Source: Neptunitalea chrysea (GTDB taxonomy: Bacteria; Bacteroidota; Bacteroidia; Flavobacteriales; Flavobacteriaceae). Taken from it: a stretch of DNA of 64,000 bases. Position 1 is the stretch's first letter; each line of letters starts with the position of its first letter. The stretch spans positions 1 through 64,000 of the forward strand of contig NZ_BRVP01000002.1 in the NCBI RefSeq assembly GCF_027924145.1, in the 5' to 3' direction. The notes beneath the pieces were generated by a model, which made no database searches, was not told the DNA's origin, and worked only from the letters and a program-made list of their open reading frames with translations. Positions 8,546 to 17,532 of the stretch are shown piece after piece. Position numbers and translations under genes: made by a program.

Positions 8546-10144
8546 ATGTCTGATTTAGCAGTGAATAAAGTAAAAGCTCAGTTTAGCAATGAGGTAACCA
8601 ATTACTACCCTGATGTGCTAACCGATGAGGCGTTGTTTTTTCTGTACAAGTTACATGAGAAATTCAATGAAGAACGAAAGTCATTACTAGCAAGACGTGA
8701 GCAGGAACAGTTGCTGTTTGAAAAAGGAAAACTGCCAACATTTCCTGTAGAAACGTCTGAGGTAAGAACCGGAGATTGGGTTGCTGGTGATACTCCAGAA
8801 GATTTACAAGATAGGAGAGTAGAAATTACGGGTCCGGTAGATCGTAAGATGATTATTAATGCCCTGAATAGTGGTGCTAAAACATTTATGGCTGATTTTG
8901 AGGATAGCAATTCGCCTTCATGGAAGAATAATTTAGAGGGACAACAGAATTTATCTGACGCTATAACGAAAACGATTTCGTTGTATGATTCATCAAAAGA
9001 TAAGTCTTATCAACTTAATGAAGATGTAGCTACGCTAATTGTGAGACCAAGAGGATTGCATTTGAATGAGCAACATTTATTATTTAACGATGAAGTAGCT
9101 TCGGGTTCGTTAATAGATTTTGGTTTGTACGTTTTTAGAAACACCAAGACGTTGATGGAACGAGATTCAGCTCCTTATTTTTACCTTCCTAAAATGGAGC
9201 ACTATTTAGAAGCTCGTTGGTGGAACAAGGTTTTTTCTTATGCTGAGGAGTGTTTAAATGTACCTCAAGGGACTTTTAAAGCTACTGTACTTATAGAAAC
9301 TATTACGGCTAGTTTTCAATTACATGAGATTATCTATGAATTGAAAGATCATATTGTAGGATTGAACTGTGGTAGGTGGGACTATATATTCTCTTATATT
9401 AAAAAGTTACGGTACCAACCTAACTTCTTAGTGCCTAATAGAGATCAGGTAACTATGACAACTCCGTTTATGGAAGCGTATTCTAAACTGGTAATTCAGA
9501 CCTGTCATAAACGAGGTATTCATGCGATGGGAGGTATGGCAGCTCAAATTCCAATAAAAAATGATGACGCAGCCAATAATACCGCTATTGAGAAGGTGAG
9601 AAACGATAAGCTAAGAGAAGTTAAAAACGGACATGATGGTACGTGGGTAGCGCATCCGGGATTGGTAAAAGTGGCTATGGATGTTTTTGATGAGTATATG
9701 CCGCAACCAAATCAGAAGGATAAAATGCTTGAGGATATTAGTATTACAGAGGAAGACTTATTAGAGCAACCAGTGGGAACCATTACAGAGGAAGGAATTC
9801 GTAAAAATATCAATGTAGGTATATTATATATAGAAGCATGGTTACGAGGAAATGGAGCAGTGGCACTATACAATTTGATGGAAGATGCCGCAACTGCGGA
9901 AATTTCCAGGACTCAGGTGTGGCAATGGTTACATGCTGGTGCTAAATTAGAAGATGGTAGGGTTTTTTCTATAAAACTCTATAACGAATTTTTAAACAGT
10001 GAGGTAGCTAATATTCAGGCTATGCTAGGAGATACTGCTTTTTGTGAAGGGCGCTTTGAATTGGCCATTCGTTTGTTTGACGAACTGGTTTTAAACGAAG
10101 GTTTTGAGGAATTTTTAACGCTACCAGCGTATCAATATATTTAA
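8546..10144 (+). CDS. aceB: Malate synthase A
   Basis: It condenses glyoxylate with acetyl-CoA to malate, the second step of the glyoxylate shunt. The family hallmarks are visible: IVRPRGLHLNE near residue 160, the LIETITASFQ metal-site segment, the signature CGRWDYIFSYIKK and late GTWVAHPGLV. From the ATG at 8546 (MSDLAVNK) it has 532 residues, the expected length for the A-type enzyme. The open frame begins 57 nt earlier at a non-standard codon inside the promoter, so that extension is rejected. aceA follows after a 70-nt gap with a hairpin. Confidence 0.95.
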   Translation: MSDLAVNKVKAQFSNEVTNYYPDVLTDEALFFLYKLHEKFNEERKSLLARREQEQLLFEKGKLPTFPVETSEVRTGDWVAGDTPEDLQDRRVEITGPVDRKMIINALNSGAKTFMADFEDSNSPSWKNNLEGQQNLSDAITKTISLYDSSKDKSYQLNEDVATLIVRPRGLHLNEQHLLFNDEVASGSLIDFGLYVFRNTKTLMERDSAPYFYLPKMEHYLEARWWNKVFSYAEECLNVPQGTFKATVLIETITASFQLHEIIYELKDHIVGLNCGRWDYIFSYIKKLRYQPNFLVPNRDQVTMTTPFMEAYSKLVIQTCHKRGIHAMGGMAAQIPIKNDDAANNTAIEKVRNDKLREVKNGHDGTWVAHPGLVKVAMDVFDEYMPQPNQKDKMLEDISITEEDLLEQPVGTITEEGIRKNINVGILYIEAWLRGNGAVALYNLMEDAATAEISRTQVWQWLHAGAKLEDGRVFSIKLYNEFLNSEVANIQAMLGDTAFCEGRFELAIRLFDELVLNEGFEEFLTLPAYQYI

Positions 10145-10152
10145 AAAAAAAC

Positions 10153-10187
10153 GTCCCGTAGCTTGCTGGACACAAATTTTACGGGAC
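10153..10187 (+). other. Hairpin between aceB and aceA
   Basis: An 8-bp inverted repeat, GTCCCGTA at 10153-10160 and TACGGGAC at 10180-10187, encloses a 19-base loop. No T tract follows, so it is not a normal terminator. It may be an mRNA processing or stability element that sets the aceB to aceA ratio. Confidence 0.5.
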
Positions 10188-10214
10188 ATTCAATAATTAG
10201 TAAAACACAAATTT

Positions 10215-11492
10215 ATGAAAACAGAAGCTAGAATTCAACAATTAATTACCGACTGGGAAACCAATCCAAGATGGAAAGATATTACAAGACCTTATACCGC
10301 AGAAGAGGTGATTACGTTGCAAGGATCCTATATTATTGAGCATAGCATTGCTAAGCAAGGGGCTATGAAATTATGGGAAAAATTAAACAATCAGGATTTT
10401 GTTGCTGGGCTTGGAGCCTTAACCGGTAATCAGGCTATTCAGGAAGTTGAAGCTGGCTTAGAAGCTATTTATTTAAGCGGATGGCAAGTAGCTGCTGATG
10501 CAAACCTAGCCGGAGAAATGTATCCGGATCAATCGTTATACCCTGCTAATAGTGTACCTATGGTGGTGAAAAGAATTAACAATGCGTTATTAAGAGCAGA
10601 CCAGATTCAGAATGTAAATGGGATAGCCGATAAGAAAGACTATTTAGTACCAATTGTAGCAGATGCGGAAGCAGGTTTTGGTGGAAATTTAAATGCCTTT
10701 GAATTAATGAAAGCAATGATTGAAGCAGGAGCGTCTGGGGTACATTTTGAAGATCAATTGAGTTCTGCTAAAAAATGCGGACACTTAGGAGGTAAAGTGT
10801 TAGTGCCAACACAAGAAGCAGTTAATAAGTTGGTTGCAGCTCGTTTAGCTGCTGATGTTTCAGGTGTACCTTCAGTAATTATTGCTAGAACCGATGCCGA
10901 TGCTGCTAATTTACTAACCAGCGATATAGATCCAAGAGATCATAAGTTTTTAACAGGAGAAAGAAGTTTAGAAGGATTCTTTTATGTAAAAAATGGAATA
11001 GAGCAGGGGATTGACAGAGGATTAAGTTATGCTCCTTATGCAGATTTAATTTGGTTAGAAACATCAACACCTGATTTGGCAGAGGCAAAACGTTTTGCTG
11101 AAGGTATTCATGCGCAATATCCTGGAAAAATGTTAGCGTATAACTGTTCTCCCTCTTTTAACTGGGCAGCTAAATTAAGTGTGGCCGAAATGGAAACATT
11201 TCGCGAAGAAATTGCGGCATTAGGGTATAAATTCCAATTTATCACATTGGCTGGGTTCCATGCCTTAAACACAAGTATGTTTGAACTTTCTAAAGCATAT
11301 AAAGAAAGAGGAATGGCTGGATATTCTGAATTACAAGAGCGTGAATTTAGTTTACAGAAAGATGGCTTTAGAGCTGTTAAGCATCAAGGTTTTGTAGGGA
11401 CTACCTATTTTGATGCTGTACAGAATACTGTAACAGCAGGTACCTCTAGTACAGTAGCTATGAAAGGCTCTACAGAGGCAGCACAGTTTTAA
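10215..11492 (+). CDS. aceA: Isocitrate lyase
   Basis: It cleaves isocitrate to succinate and glyoxylate, the first step of the glyoxylate shunt. The catalytic-cysteine loop KKCGHLGGK is present near residue 196, preceded by [10 protein letters not shown] for metal binding and followed by IARTDADAA and the NCSPSFNW substrate segment. The length of 425 residues fits the short bacterial form. Together with aceB and the divergent regulator it makes a complete shunt for growth on acetate or fatty acids. Confidence 0.96.
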   Translation: MKTEARIQQLITDWETNPRWKDITRPYTAEEVITLQGSYIIEHSIAKQGAMKLWEKLNNQDFVAGLGALTGNQAIQEVEAGLEAIYLSGWQVAADANLAGEMYPDQSLYPANSVPMVVKRINNALLRADQIQNVNGIADKKDYLVPIVADAEAGFGGNLNAFELMKAMIEAGASGVHFEDQLSSAKKCGHLGGKVLVPTQEAVNKLVAARLAADVSGVPSVIIARTDADAANLLTSDIDPRDHKFLTGERSLEGFFYVKNGIEQGIDRGLSYAPYADLIWLETSTPDLAEAKRFAEGIHAQYPGKMLAYNCSPSFNWAAKLSVAEMETFREEIAALGYKFQFITLAGFHALNTSMFELSKAYKERGMAGYSELQEREFSLQKDGFRAVKHQGFVGTTYFDAVQNTVTAGTSSTVAMKGSTEAAQF

Positions 11493-11538
11493 TTACGGAT
11501 GCATTTGACACTCTATATATTTATTTAAAGCGGAGAGG

Positions 11539-11570
11539 CGCCTGGTAATCTTACAATACCGGGCGTTTCT
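11539..11570. terminator. Terminator after aceA
   Basis: A 9-bp stem with one wobble (CGCCTGGTA / TACCGGGCG) and a 9-base loop is followed by a T-rich stretch. It lies between convergent genes. Confidence 0.65.
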
Positions 11571-11575
11571 TATTT

Positions 11576-12286
11576 TTAAAACTGATGGAGAATAAATATA
11601 GCCGGACGCTTATGTAAATCTACTTTTGTTTTCTTCCAACTTCCAATGCTTTGTGTTTTTATATATTCTGTAGATAGCGTAATATCACAGGCAACACACA
11701 ATTGCGTGTTGTTTTGTAAAATACCACACATGCTTTCTAAAAGCTGATTATTTCTATAAGGCGTTTCTATAAATATTTGAGATTGCTGTAGTTCTTTAGA
11801 ACGGCGTTCTAAAGTTTTTAGCGCATTTTTCTTTTCTCCTTTGTCAATAGGTAAATACCCGTTAAAGGCAAAATTCTGACCATTGAATCCGCTACTCATC
11901 ATGGCTAACAAAATAGAGGAGGGACCTACCAATGGGATTACTTGTATTCCTTTTTGGTGTGCAATTTTAACTACATCTGCACCAGGATCTGCTACTCCGG
12001 GGCAACCTGCTTCTGAAATAATACCCACATCAGTACCCTTTAAGCAATTGCTAAGAAACTCAGGAAGCTCTGCTAGCTCTGTATATTTGTTTATTATATG
12101 AAGCTTTAAAGAGGGTTGAGATTTCTCCGGACATATGTTTTTAATAAATCTACGAGCAGTTTTCTCATTCTCTACAATAAATTCATCTATAGCATAAATG
12201 GTAGATTGTACTGCTGTTGGAAGTACATTCAAAGGTTCTGTTTCTCCTAAGGTAGTAGGTATCAGATATAATTTGCCGTAATTCAT
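11576..12286 (-). CDS. RsmI-like SAM-dependent methyltransferase (tetrapyrrole methylase fold)
   Basis: The protein has the order of the RsmI family: GKLYLIPTTLG at the start, ISEAGCPGVADPG, PLVGPSSILLAMMSSG, FNGYLP, then IFIETPYRN. RsmI itself methylates the 2'-O of 16S rRNA C1402, but its motifs differ in detail (for example SDAGTPLISDPG), so this may be a paralogue rather than the true RsmI. I chose the ATG at 12286, which gives 236 residues and a family-like start; an in-frame ATG at 12325 lies inside the phosphatase gene. The gap to that gene is a single base, so the two are co-transcribed with dnaA. Confidence 0.8.
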   Translation of the reverse strand: MNYGKLYLIPTTLGETEPLNVLPTAVQSTIYAIDEFIVENEKTARRFIKNICPEKSQPSLKLHIINKYTELAELPEFLSNCLKGTDVGIISEAGCPGVADPGADVVKIAHQKGIQVIPLVGPSSILLAMMSSGFNGQNFAFNGYLPIDKGEKKNALKTLERRSKELQQSQIFIETPYRNNQLLESMCGILQNNTQLCVACDITLSTEYIKTQSIGSWKKTKVDLHKRPAIFILHQF

Positions 12287-12287
12287 A

Positions 12288-12743
12288 CTAGGTGTATTTT
12301 TCAATGAAGGCATCGCAGGCACCATCTAGCATTTTGTAGACGTTTAAAAAACCATCGTTTCCTCCGTAATAAGGATCTGGTACTTCTAAATCTTCTCCCG
12401 TAAAGTTTAAGTTAAGTATGAGCTGAACTTTTTGTTTGTCGGTTTCATTAGCAGCTAAAGCAATAACATTTCTATAATTGCTATGATCCATTACAAAAAT
12501 ATGATCGAACTCATCGAAGTCACTTTTTTTAAATTGACGACATCTTTGATTGGTAATATCAATATCAAACTCTCGGGCAATAGCTATGGATCTCCTGTCG
12601 GGAAGTTCACCTATGTGGTAACTTCCGGTTCCTGCCGAATCAACTTCAAACAAATTAGAATCTAATCTGTTTTTAAAAATGCCTTCGGCAAGAGGAGATC
12701 TACAAATATTTCCCAAACAAACCATTAAAATTTTGGTTTTCAT
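12288..12743 (-). CDS. Low-molecular-weight protein-tyrosine phosphatase
   Basis: The P-loop CLGNICRS begins at Cys9, the phosphocysteine nucleophile, with Arg15 binding phosphate. The general-acid loop is PDPYYGG near residue 120. At 151 residues it is full length. The family removes phosphate from protein tyrosines, some members from arginine. Its ATG overlaps the dnaA stop codon (TAATG on the minus strand), so translation is coupled with dnaA. Confidence 0.92.
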   Translation of the reverse strand: MKTKILMVCLGNICRSPLAEGIFKNRLDSNLFEVDSAGTGSYHIGELPDRRSIAIAREFDIDITNQRCRQFKKSDFDEFDHIFVMDHSNYRNVIALAANETDKQKVQLILNLNFTGEDLEVPDPYYGGNDGFLNVYKMLDGACDAFIEKYT

Positions 12744-14170
12744 TATAAGGTAAGCTTTTTAGAGATATCGTCTATATATTTTCTAAACTGTTTGTCAGTT
12801 TCAGCCAAGTTGTCTACTGTTTTACAAGCATGTAATACAGTAGCATGGTCTCTTTTACCTATTTGAGAACCGATACTGGCTAAAGAAGCCTTAGTGTATT
12901 TTTTTGCAAAGAACATAGCCAATTGTCTGGCTTGTACAATATGCCGTTTACGGGTTTTAGATTGTAGGGTAGAAACATCCATCTGGAAATAATCTGAAAC
13001 AATTTTCTGAATATAATCGATAGATACTTCTCTTTTGGTGTTTTTTACAAACTTTTCAACTATTTGACTAGCCAAATCTAACGTTACTTCTTTTTTGTTG
13101 AAAGAAGATTGAGCAATTAATGAAATAATGGCTCCTTCAAGCTCTCTTACATTGGTTTTAATGTTTTTAGCAATGTAGTCAACTATTTCAAAAGGCATTT
13201 CTACACCATCTCTGTATAATTTGTTTTTTACAATAGAGATACGTGTTTCATAATCTGGACTCTGTAATTCTGCAGATAATCCCCATTTGAAACGAGATAA
13301 TAAACGTTGCTCAATATCTTGCATATCAACCGGTGCCTTATCAGAAGTTAAGATAACCTGTTTGCCATTTTGGTGTAAATGGTTAAAAATATGGAAGAAT
13401 ACATCCTGAGTACCCGATTTTCCAGAAAAGAACTGAACATCATCAATAATCAGTACATCTATCAACTGATAAAAATGAATAAAGTCGTTACGGGTATTTT
13501 TCTTTACAGATTCAATATACTGTTGGGTAAATTTTTCTGCAGAGATATACAATACCGTTTTCTCAGGGTATTTATCTTTAATGTCTACACCTATTGCATG
13601 AGCTAAGTGTGTTTTTCCTAAACCAACACCTCCAAATATCAATAACGGATTAAAAGAAGTTCCTCCTGGCTTACTGGCAACAGCTAAACCAGCTGAACGC
13701 GCTAAGCGGTTAGAATCACCTTCTAAAAAGTTATCAAAGCTATAGTTAGGATTCAGCTGTGACTCTATTTTTACATTTCGGATGCCCGGAATGATAAAAG
13801 GGTTTTTTAATTCAGGGTTTTTGTTTTTGAGAGGAACATCTAACTCTTGTGATGGAACAGAAGGTCTGTTGTTACTTGGAATTTTTTCGGTAAACGGTTT
13901 TTTGTTACCATAAGTGTTTTCCATTCTAATAATGTACACTAACTTTGCCCCATCGCCAAGTTCTTTTGTTAAAGATACTTTTAACAATTTCACATAATGT
14001 TCTTCTAACCATTCATAGAAAAATTTACTAGGTACCTGAATGCTTAAAGAGTTGTCTGTCAACTTAACTGCTCTGATAGGTTCAAACCAAGTCTTATAGG
14101 CTTGCGGCTGAATATTATCCTTTATAAATTGGAGACAATGATCCCACACTGATTGAGCAGTTTTATCCAT
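12743..14170 (-). CDS. dnaA: Chromosomal replication initiator protein DnaA
   Basis: DnaA binds DnaA boxes and opens the origin. Domain I spans about residues 1-85 (VWDHCLQFIK, YKTWFEPI), a variable linker follows, then the AAA+ domain with Walker A GGVGLGKTH, Walker B LIIDDVQF and the arginine-finger region RLLSRFKWG. The C-terminal domain IV has the signature GKRDHATVLHA. It has 475 residues. No dnaN, rpmH or gyrB lies beside it; the partners are a phosphatase and a methylase. The 190 bp upstream (14171-14360) are AT-rich but contain no convincing TTATCCACA-type box. Confidence 0.97.
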   Translation of the reverse strand: MDKTAQSVWDHCLQFIKDNIQPQAYKTWFEPIRAVKLTDNSLSIQVPSKFFYEWLEEHYVKLLKVSLTKELGDGAKLVYIIRMENTYGNKKPFTEKIPSNNRPSVPSQELDVPLKNKNPELKNPFIIPGIRNVKIESQLNPNYSFDNFLEGDSNRLARSAGLAVASKPGGTSFNPLLIFGGVGLGKTHLAHAIGVDIKDKYPEKTVLYISAEKFTQQYIESVKKNTRNDFIHFYQLIDVLIIDDVQFFSGKSGTQDVFFHIFNHLHQNGKQVILTSDKAPVDMQDIEQRLLSRFKWGLSAELQSPDYETRISIVKNKLYRDGVEMPFEIVDYIAKNIKTNVRELEGAIISLIAQSSFNKKEVTLDLASQIVEKFVKNTKREVSIDYIQKIVSDYFQMDVSTLQSKTRKRHIVQARQLAMFFAKKYTKASLASIGSQIGKRDHATVLHACKTVDNLAETDKQFRKYIDDISKKLTL

Positions 14171-14360
14171 TCTTCTTTAATTTTTTTTATTAACAGGGGT
14201 AAGATTAATAACTTTTTCTTCTAGTTTGGTAAGACAAATATGTGAACAAAAAATTGAAAAAAAAAACGGTTAGAGTATTGAATTTTAAAAAAAAAATACA
14301 CGTATCGTCTAACATTAATTTAACGTTGCTTTAACGGTAAAAAAAAATCTATATTACAAT

Positions 14361-14768
14361 ATGAATTTCTCACATACATGCAGTACTCGTATAAGATACG
14401 GAGAAACGGACCAAATGGGAGTTGTATATCACGGAAATTACCCACAATTTTTGGAAATGGGTAGAACAGAGCTACTTAGAGTTAAAGGGGTATCTTATAA
14501 AGAGATGGAAGATGCCGGAATTATGTTACCTGTAATTAGTCTAAATATAGAATATAAGAAATCAGCTTTCTATGATGATATAATTTATATTAAGACTAAT
14601 TTACATGAAAAGCCCACTGTAAAAATCACTTTTGACTATGAAATTACTAATGAACATGGAGAGTTATTAACAAAAGCAACGGTTGTTCTTGCGTTTATGA
14701 GTAAGACCTCTAGAAAGCTAATGCGGTGCCCTAAAGATATTCTTGAAAAGTTAGGATATCCTCTTTAG
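14361..14768 (+). CDS. Acyl-CoA thioesterase, YbgC/FadM (hotdog) family
   Basis: The motif YGETDQMGVVYHGNYPQFLE near residues 13-32 carries the catalytic Asp and the following aromatic/His pattern of 4-hydroxybenzoyl-CoA-type hotdog thioesterases. The length of 135 residues is typical. These cytoplasmic enzymes hydrolyse acyl-CoAs; the substrate range is not predictable here. Its last 18 bases overlap the convergent YigZ gene. Confidence 0.88.
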   Translation: MNFSHTCSTRIRYGETDQMGVVYHGNYPQFLEMGRTELLRVKGVSYKEMEDAGIMLPVISLNIEYKKSAFYDDIIYIKTNLHEKPTVKITFDYEITNEHGELLTKATVVLAFMSKTSRKLMRCPKDILEKLGYPL

Positions 14769-15359
14769 TATAATTTCGTAGTAAGGAACAAAAGCAGCTT
14801 CACTTATTTCTGCTTCTGATTTTCTGATAGAAAAAATAATCTCACAATTCATTTCCATTTTTTGAGAAATAATGTTGAGATTTTTTTCCTTAATAATTCG
14901 CATGACATTATTGATGTCTTTATATTCAAAATTGATTTTGTATACAGCATCAATTGTTTTTTCAATAATTTGCGCTTCTTCAAGAGCTATTTGCGCAGTG
15001 GTTCGGTATGCGTTAATTAATCCGGGGACTCCTAATTTAATACCACCAAAGTAACGAACAACAATAATGAGTACATTGGTAATTTCAAATGATTGTATTT
15101 GCCCATAAATGGGCATTCCTGCGGAGTTGTTTGGTTCTCCATCATCATTTGCGCGGTAATGTATAGTTTCTGTGCCTAGTTGCCATGCATAACACCAATG
15201 CCTGGCGTTATAGTGTTGTTTTTTTATTGTGTCAATAATATCTTTAATTTCGTCTTCCGTAGTAACCGGATAGGCGTATCCAAAAAACTTACTGTTTTTA
15301 TCTTTAAATAAAACTTCTTCGGTAGGTGCTTCTAAGGTTTTGTAAAAATCCTGATCCAA
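14751..15359 (-). CDS. YigZ/IMPACT family protein (UPF0029)
   Basis: The N-terminal domain has the family motifs KDKNSKFFGYAYPV, ARHWCYAW and DDGEPNNSAGMPI, then VRYFGGIKLGVPGL, followed by a small C-terminal DUF1949-like ferredoxin fold. Length is 202 residues. YigZ proteins bind ribosomes or nucleic acids by homology to eukaryotic IMPACT, but their bacterial role is not settled. The start codon is TTG (MDQDFYKT), directly behind the HAD gene stop, and matches the family N-terminus. Confidence 0.87.
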   Translation of the reverse strand: MDQDFYKTLEAPTEEVLFKDKNSKFFGYAYPVTTEDEIKDIIDTIKKQHYNARHWCYAWQLGTETIHYRANDDGEPNNSAGMPIYGQIQSFEITNVLIIVVRYFGGIKLGVPGLINAYRTTAQIALEEAQIIEKTIDAVYKINFEYKDINNVMRIIKEKNLNIISQKMEMNCEIIFSIRKSEAEISEAAFVPYYEIILKRIS

Positions 15360-15361
15360 TA

Positions 15362-15985
15362 TTAGTGTTGCTTAAAGGGGTGTGGTTGATTAAATAAATT
15401 GGTGATATCATCTTTTCCAGGAATTAAGTTCCATGTGTGTATGCCTAACGATTTTGCCGTAGCAATATGTTCTGCTGTGTCATCTATAAATAAGGTTTCT
15501 TCGGGAGTTAATTGACTATCTTTTAAAACGTATTCAAAAATAGAGGCATTGGGTTTTCTTAATTTTATCTCATACGATAAATAAAACTTCTCAAAGCAGC
15601 CTTTAAATAAGTCAAATTTTTCTTGGGAAATAGTATTTATAAAATACTGTATATGTATGTCATTGGTGTTGCTTAATAAGAATAAACGATATTCATTTTT
15701 CTCAGCTAAACTTTTTATAAAATCAAATCTTGGTTGAGGAACATCTAGCAGTATGGCATTCCATGCTTCTAGTAACTCATCGGTTGCCGCATTTTTAAAT
15801 ACACTTTTATAGAAGTCAACAAATGCTTCACTGCTCATTAAGCCCATTTCGTAGTCATCATTAACTTTTAGCATTTCGGGGGTTAACTCAAATGCTCCAA
15901 ACTTTTCGGTAAGCTTGGCAACGGTTGCCGTTTTATCTAAATTGATGAATACATCCCCAAAATCGAATATGATATTTTTAATCAT
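15362..15985 (-). CDS. HAD-superfamily hydrolase, YihX-like
   Basis: Motif I is IFDFGDVFINLD near residues 5-16, in the D-x-G form seen in YihX-type sugar phosphatases. Motif II is LLSNTND, the Lys motif is in KLRKPNASIFE and motif IV is LFIDDTAEH. The cap is a small C1 insertion. At 207 residues it is full length. It likely dephosphorylates a small phosphorylated metabolite in the cytoplasm. Its first 8 bases overlap the end of ribD, and given that neighbour it could supply the missing pyrimidine phosphatase of riboflavin synthesis; this is inference only. Confidence 0.83.
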   Translation of the reverse strand: MIKNIIFDFGDVFINLDKTATVAKLTEKFGAFELTPEMLKVNDDYEMGLMSSEAFVDFYKSVFKNAATDELLEAWNAILLDVPQPRFDFIKSLAEKNEYRLFLLSNTNDIHIQYFINTISQEKFDLFKGCFEKFYLSYEIKLRKPNASIFEYVLKDSQLTPEETLFIDDTAEHIATAKSLGIHTWNLIPGKDDITNLFNQPHPFKQH

Positions 15986-17018
15986 GATTTCTAAATATGG
16001 TTAATTGGTTTTTTAAAATGATTGTTTTTTCAATTACTGTGCCCTGCAATTCAGGAGCCTTTATACCTTCAATAAAATTGTTTTCTCCCTCAAAAATACG
16101 AGTTTCATCCCATAGGTTTTCGTCTATAAAGGTTTGAAGTGTTTTAGCTCCTCCTTCAACAATAAGACTTTGTAGATTATACTTATAAAGGATATCGCAT
16201 ATTTGCGTAGCTAAATTTTTAGAAAAATCTATTTTCTCAAAGCAAGTATTGATATCATTTTCCCTAAGATGTTGTGTAATAATAATGGTTTTTACTTCAT
16301 CATTATATACATTAGATGTTTCGGGGATACGTAAATTTTTATCTATTACTATTCTCGTTGGATTGTTTCCATACCATTCTCTGGTGGTTAAAGAAGGGTT
16401 GTCTTCTAAAGCAGTATTTGTGCCTATTAATATAGCTTGCTCTTCACTTCTCCATTTGTGCACTAATTGTTTAGCATAGGTGTTAGAAATCCAAACAGGA
16501 GCAATAGTATCTTTTGTTTCAGGAGCAATACATCTATTAGCTGTTTCTGCCCATTTTAAAATAATGTAAGGGCGTTTTTTGGTGTGAAAAGTAAAGAAAC
16601 GTTTGTTAAGATCTTTGCATTCATCTTCTAAAATTCCCATAGTTACATGGTGTCCGGCTTCCATTAATTTTTTAATACCTCTTCCGGCAACTTCAGAATA
16701 GGGGTCTATAGTTCCGATAACCACATTCTTAATACCATTTCTTATAATTAAATCAGAGCAAGGAGGGGTTTTTCCATAATGACTACAGGGTTCCAGACTT
16801 ACATAAATAGTAGATTCTTTAAGTAATTCTTTGTTTTTAACCGATGCAATCGCGTTTACTTCAGCATGCGGTTCTCCTGCTTTTACATGCCATCCTTCTC
16901 CTATTATTTGATTATTATATACTACGACACTTCCTACCATAGGATTAGGGTATGTACTACCAAGTCCATTTTTGGCTAATTGAATACAGCGTTTTAGGTA
17001 TTTTTCATGTATCTTCAC
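15978..17018 (-). CDS. ribD: Riboflavin biosynthesis protein RibD (deaminase/reductase)
   Basis: The N-terminal deaminase domain has the zinc motifs HAEVNAI and EPCSHYGKTPPCSD. The C-terminal reductase domain includes KWAETANRCIA, WRSEEQAILIGTNT, DNPSLTTR and LIVEGGAKTLQTF. The two activities convert the GTP-derived pyrimidine to 5-amino-6-ribitylamino-uracil phosphate. Length is 346 residues. The start is GTG, since the family begins with MKIHEKYLKRCI and no ATG is nearby. A -7 box lies only 4 nt upstream. Its 3' end overlaps the HAD gene by 8 bp. Confidence 0.95.
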   Translation of the reverse strand: MKIHEKYLKRCIQLAKNGLGSTYPNPMVGSVVVYNNQIIGEGWHVKAGEPHAEVNAIASVKNKELLKESTIYVSLEPCSHYGKTPPCSDLIIRNGIKNVVIGTIDPYSEVAGRGIKKLMEAGHHVTMGILEDECKDLNKRFFTFHTKKRPYIILKWAETANRCIAPETKDTIAPVWISNTYAKQLVHKWRSEEQAILIGTNTALEDNPSLTTREWYGNNPTRIVIDKNLRIPETSNVYNDEVKTIIITQHLRENDINTCFEKIDFSKNLATQICDILYKYNLQSLIVEGGAKTLQTFIDENLWDETRIFEGENNFIEGIKAPELQGTVIEKTIILKNQLTIFRNHD

Positions 17019-17022
17019 CTCG

Positions 17023-17030
17023 CAAAAATA
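17023..17030 (-). promoter_or_regulatory. -7 box of ribD
   Basis: The minus strand reads TATTTTTG, a perfect TAnnTTTG octamer, with 4 nt to the GTG start. The divergent gap to the GNAT gene is only 37 bp. No -33 TTG is evident. Confidence 0.4.
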
Positions 17031-17055
17031 CTATTTTATAAACAGAAATTCAGGA

Positions 17056-17532
17056 ATGAAGATAAGGGAAATTCAACCCGAAGATAATAAAGTTGTAGCG
17101 CAGTTAATTAGAAGTGTTTTTGATGAGTTAAATATTCCTAAAACGGGCACGGCATATGAAGATGTGTCTTTAGATAAGATGTATGAAACCTATCAGTTAC
17201 CACGATCTAATTATTTTGTAGTAATGTCTGAAGGTGTAATAGTTGGTGGAGCCGGTGTAGCCCCGTTGCAAAATGATTCATCTGATATTTGTGAACTTCA
17301 GAAGATGTATTTTTTAAGAGAAGCCAGAGGAAAAGGAGCCGGATTTAATATAATGGAGTTGTGTTTAAAAGCGGCAAAAGATTTTGGTTTTGAGAAATGT
17401 TATTTGGAAACCATGCCTTTTATGGAAGAAGCCCAAAAGTTATACAAGAAATTTAATTTTAAGTATTTAGAAACCCCAATGGGGTGTACAGGTCATACTT
17501 CTTGCCCAGTATGGATGATTAAGGATTTATAA
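17056..17532 (+). CDS. GNAT-family N-acetyltransferase
   Basis: The acetyl-CoA binding motif is seen in MYFLREARGKGAGFNIM (R/Q-x-x-G-x-G/A type), with a preceding beta strand FVVMSEGVIVGGAGV and the late FNFKYLETPMG strand. The length of 158 residues is normal. The acceptor is unknown. It is followed by prmC with overlapping stop and start (TAATG), so they are translationally coupled. Confidence 0.85.
   Translation: MKIREIQPEDNKVVAQLIRSVFDELNIPKTGTAYEDVSLDKMYETYQLPRSNYFVVMSEGVIVGGAGVAPLQNDSSDICELQKMYFLREARGKGAGFNIMELCLKAAKDFGFEKCYLETMPFMEEAQKLYKKFNFKYLETPMGCTGHTSCPVWMIKDL

Noticed and set aside
14171-14360. Possible oriC next to dnaA
   Set aside because: The region is AT-rich but has no clear TTATCCACA-type boxes and no clustered repeats.
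15962-15985. HAD motif I with D-x-G instead of D-x-D taken as a broken active site
   Set aside because: The D-x-G form is normal for YihX-like HAD phosphatases, so inactivity cannot be inferred.
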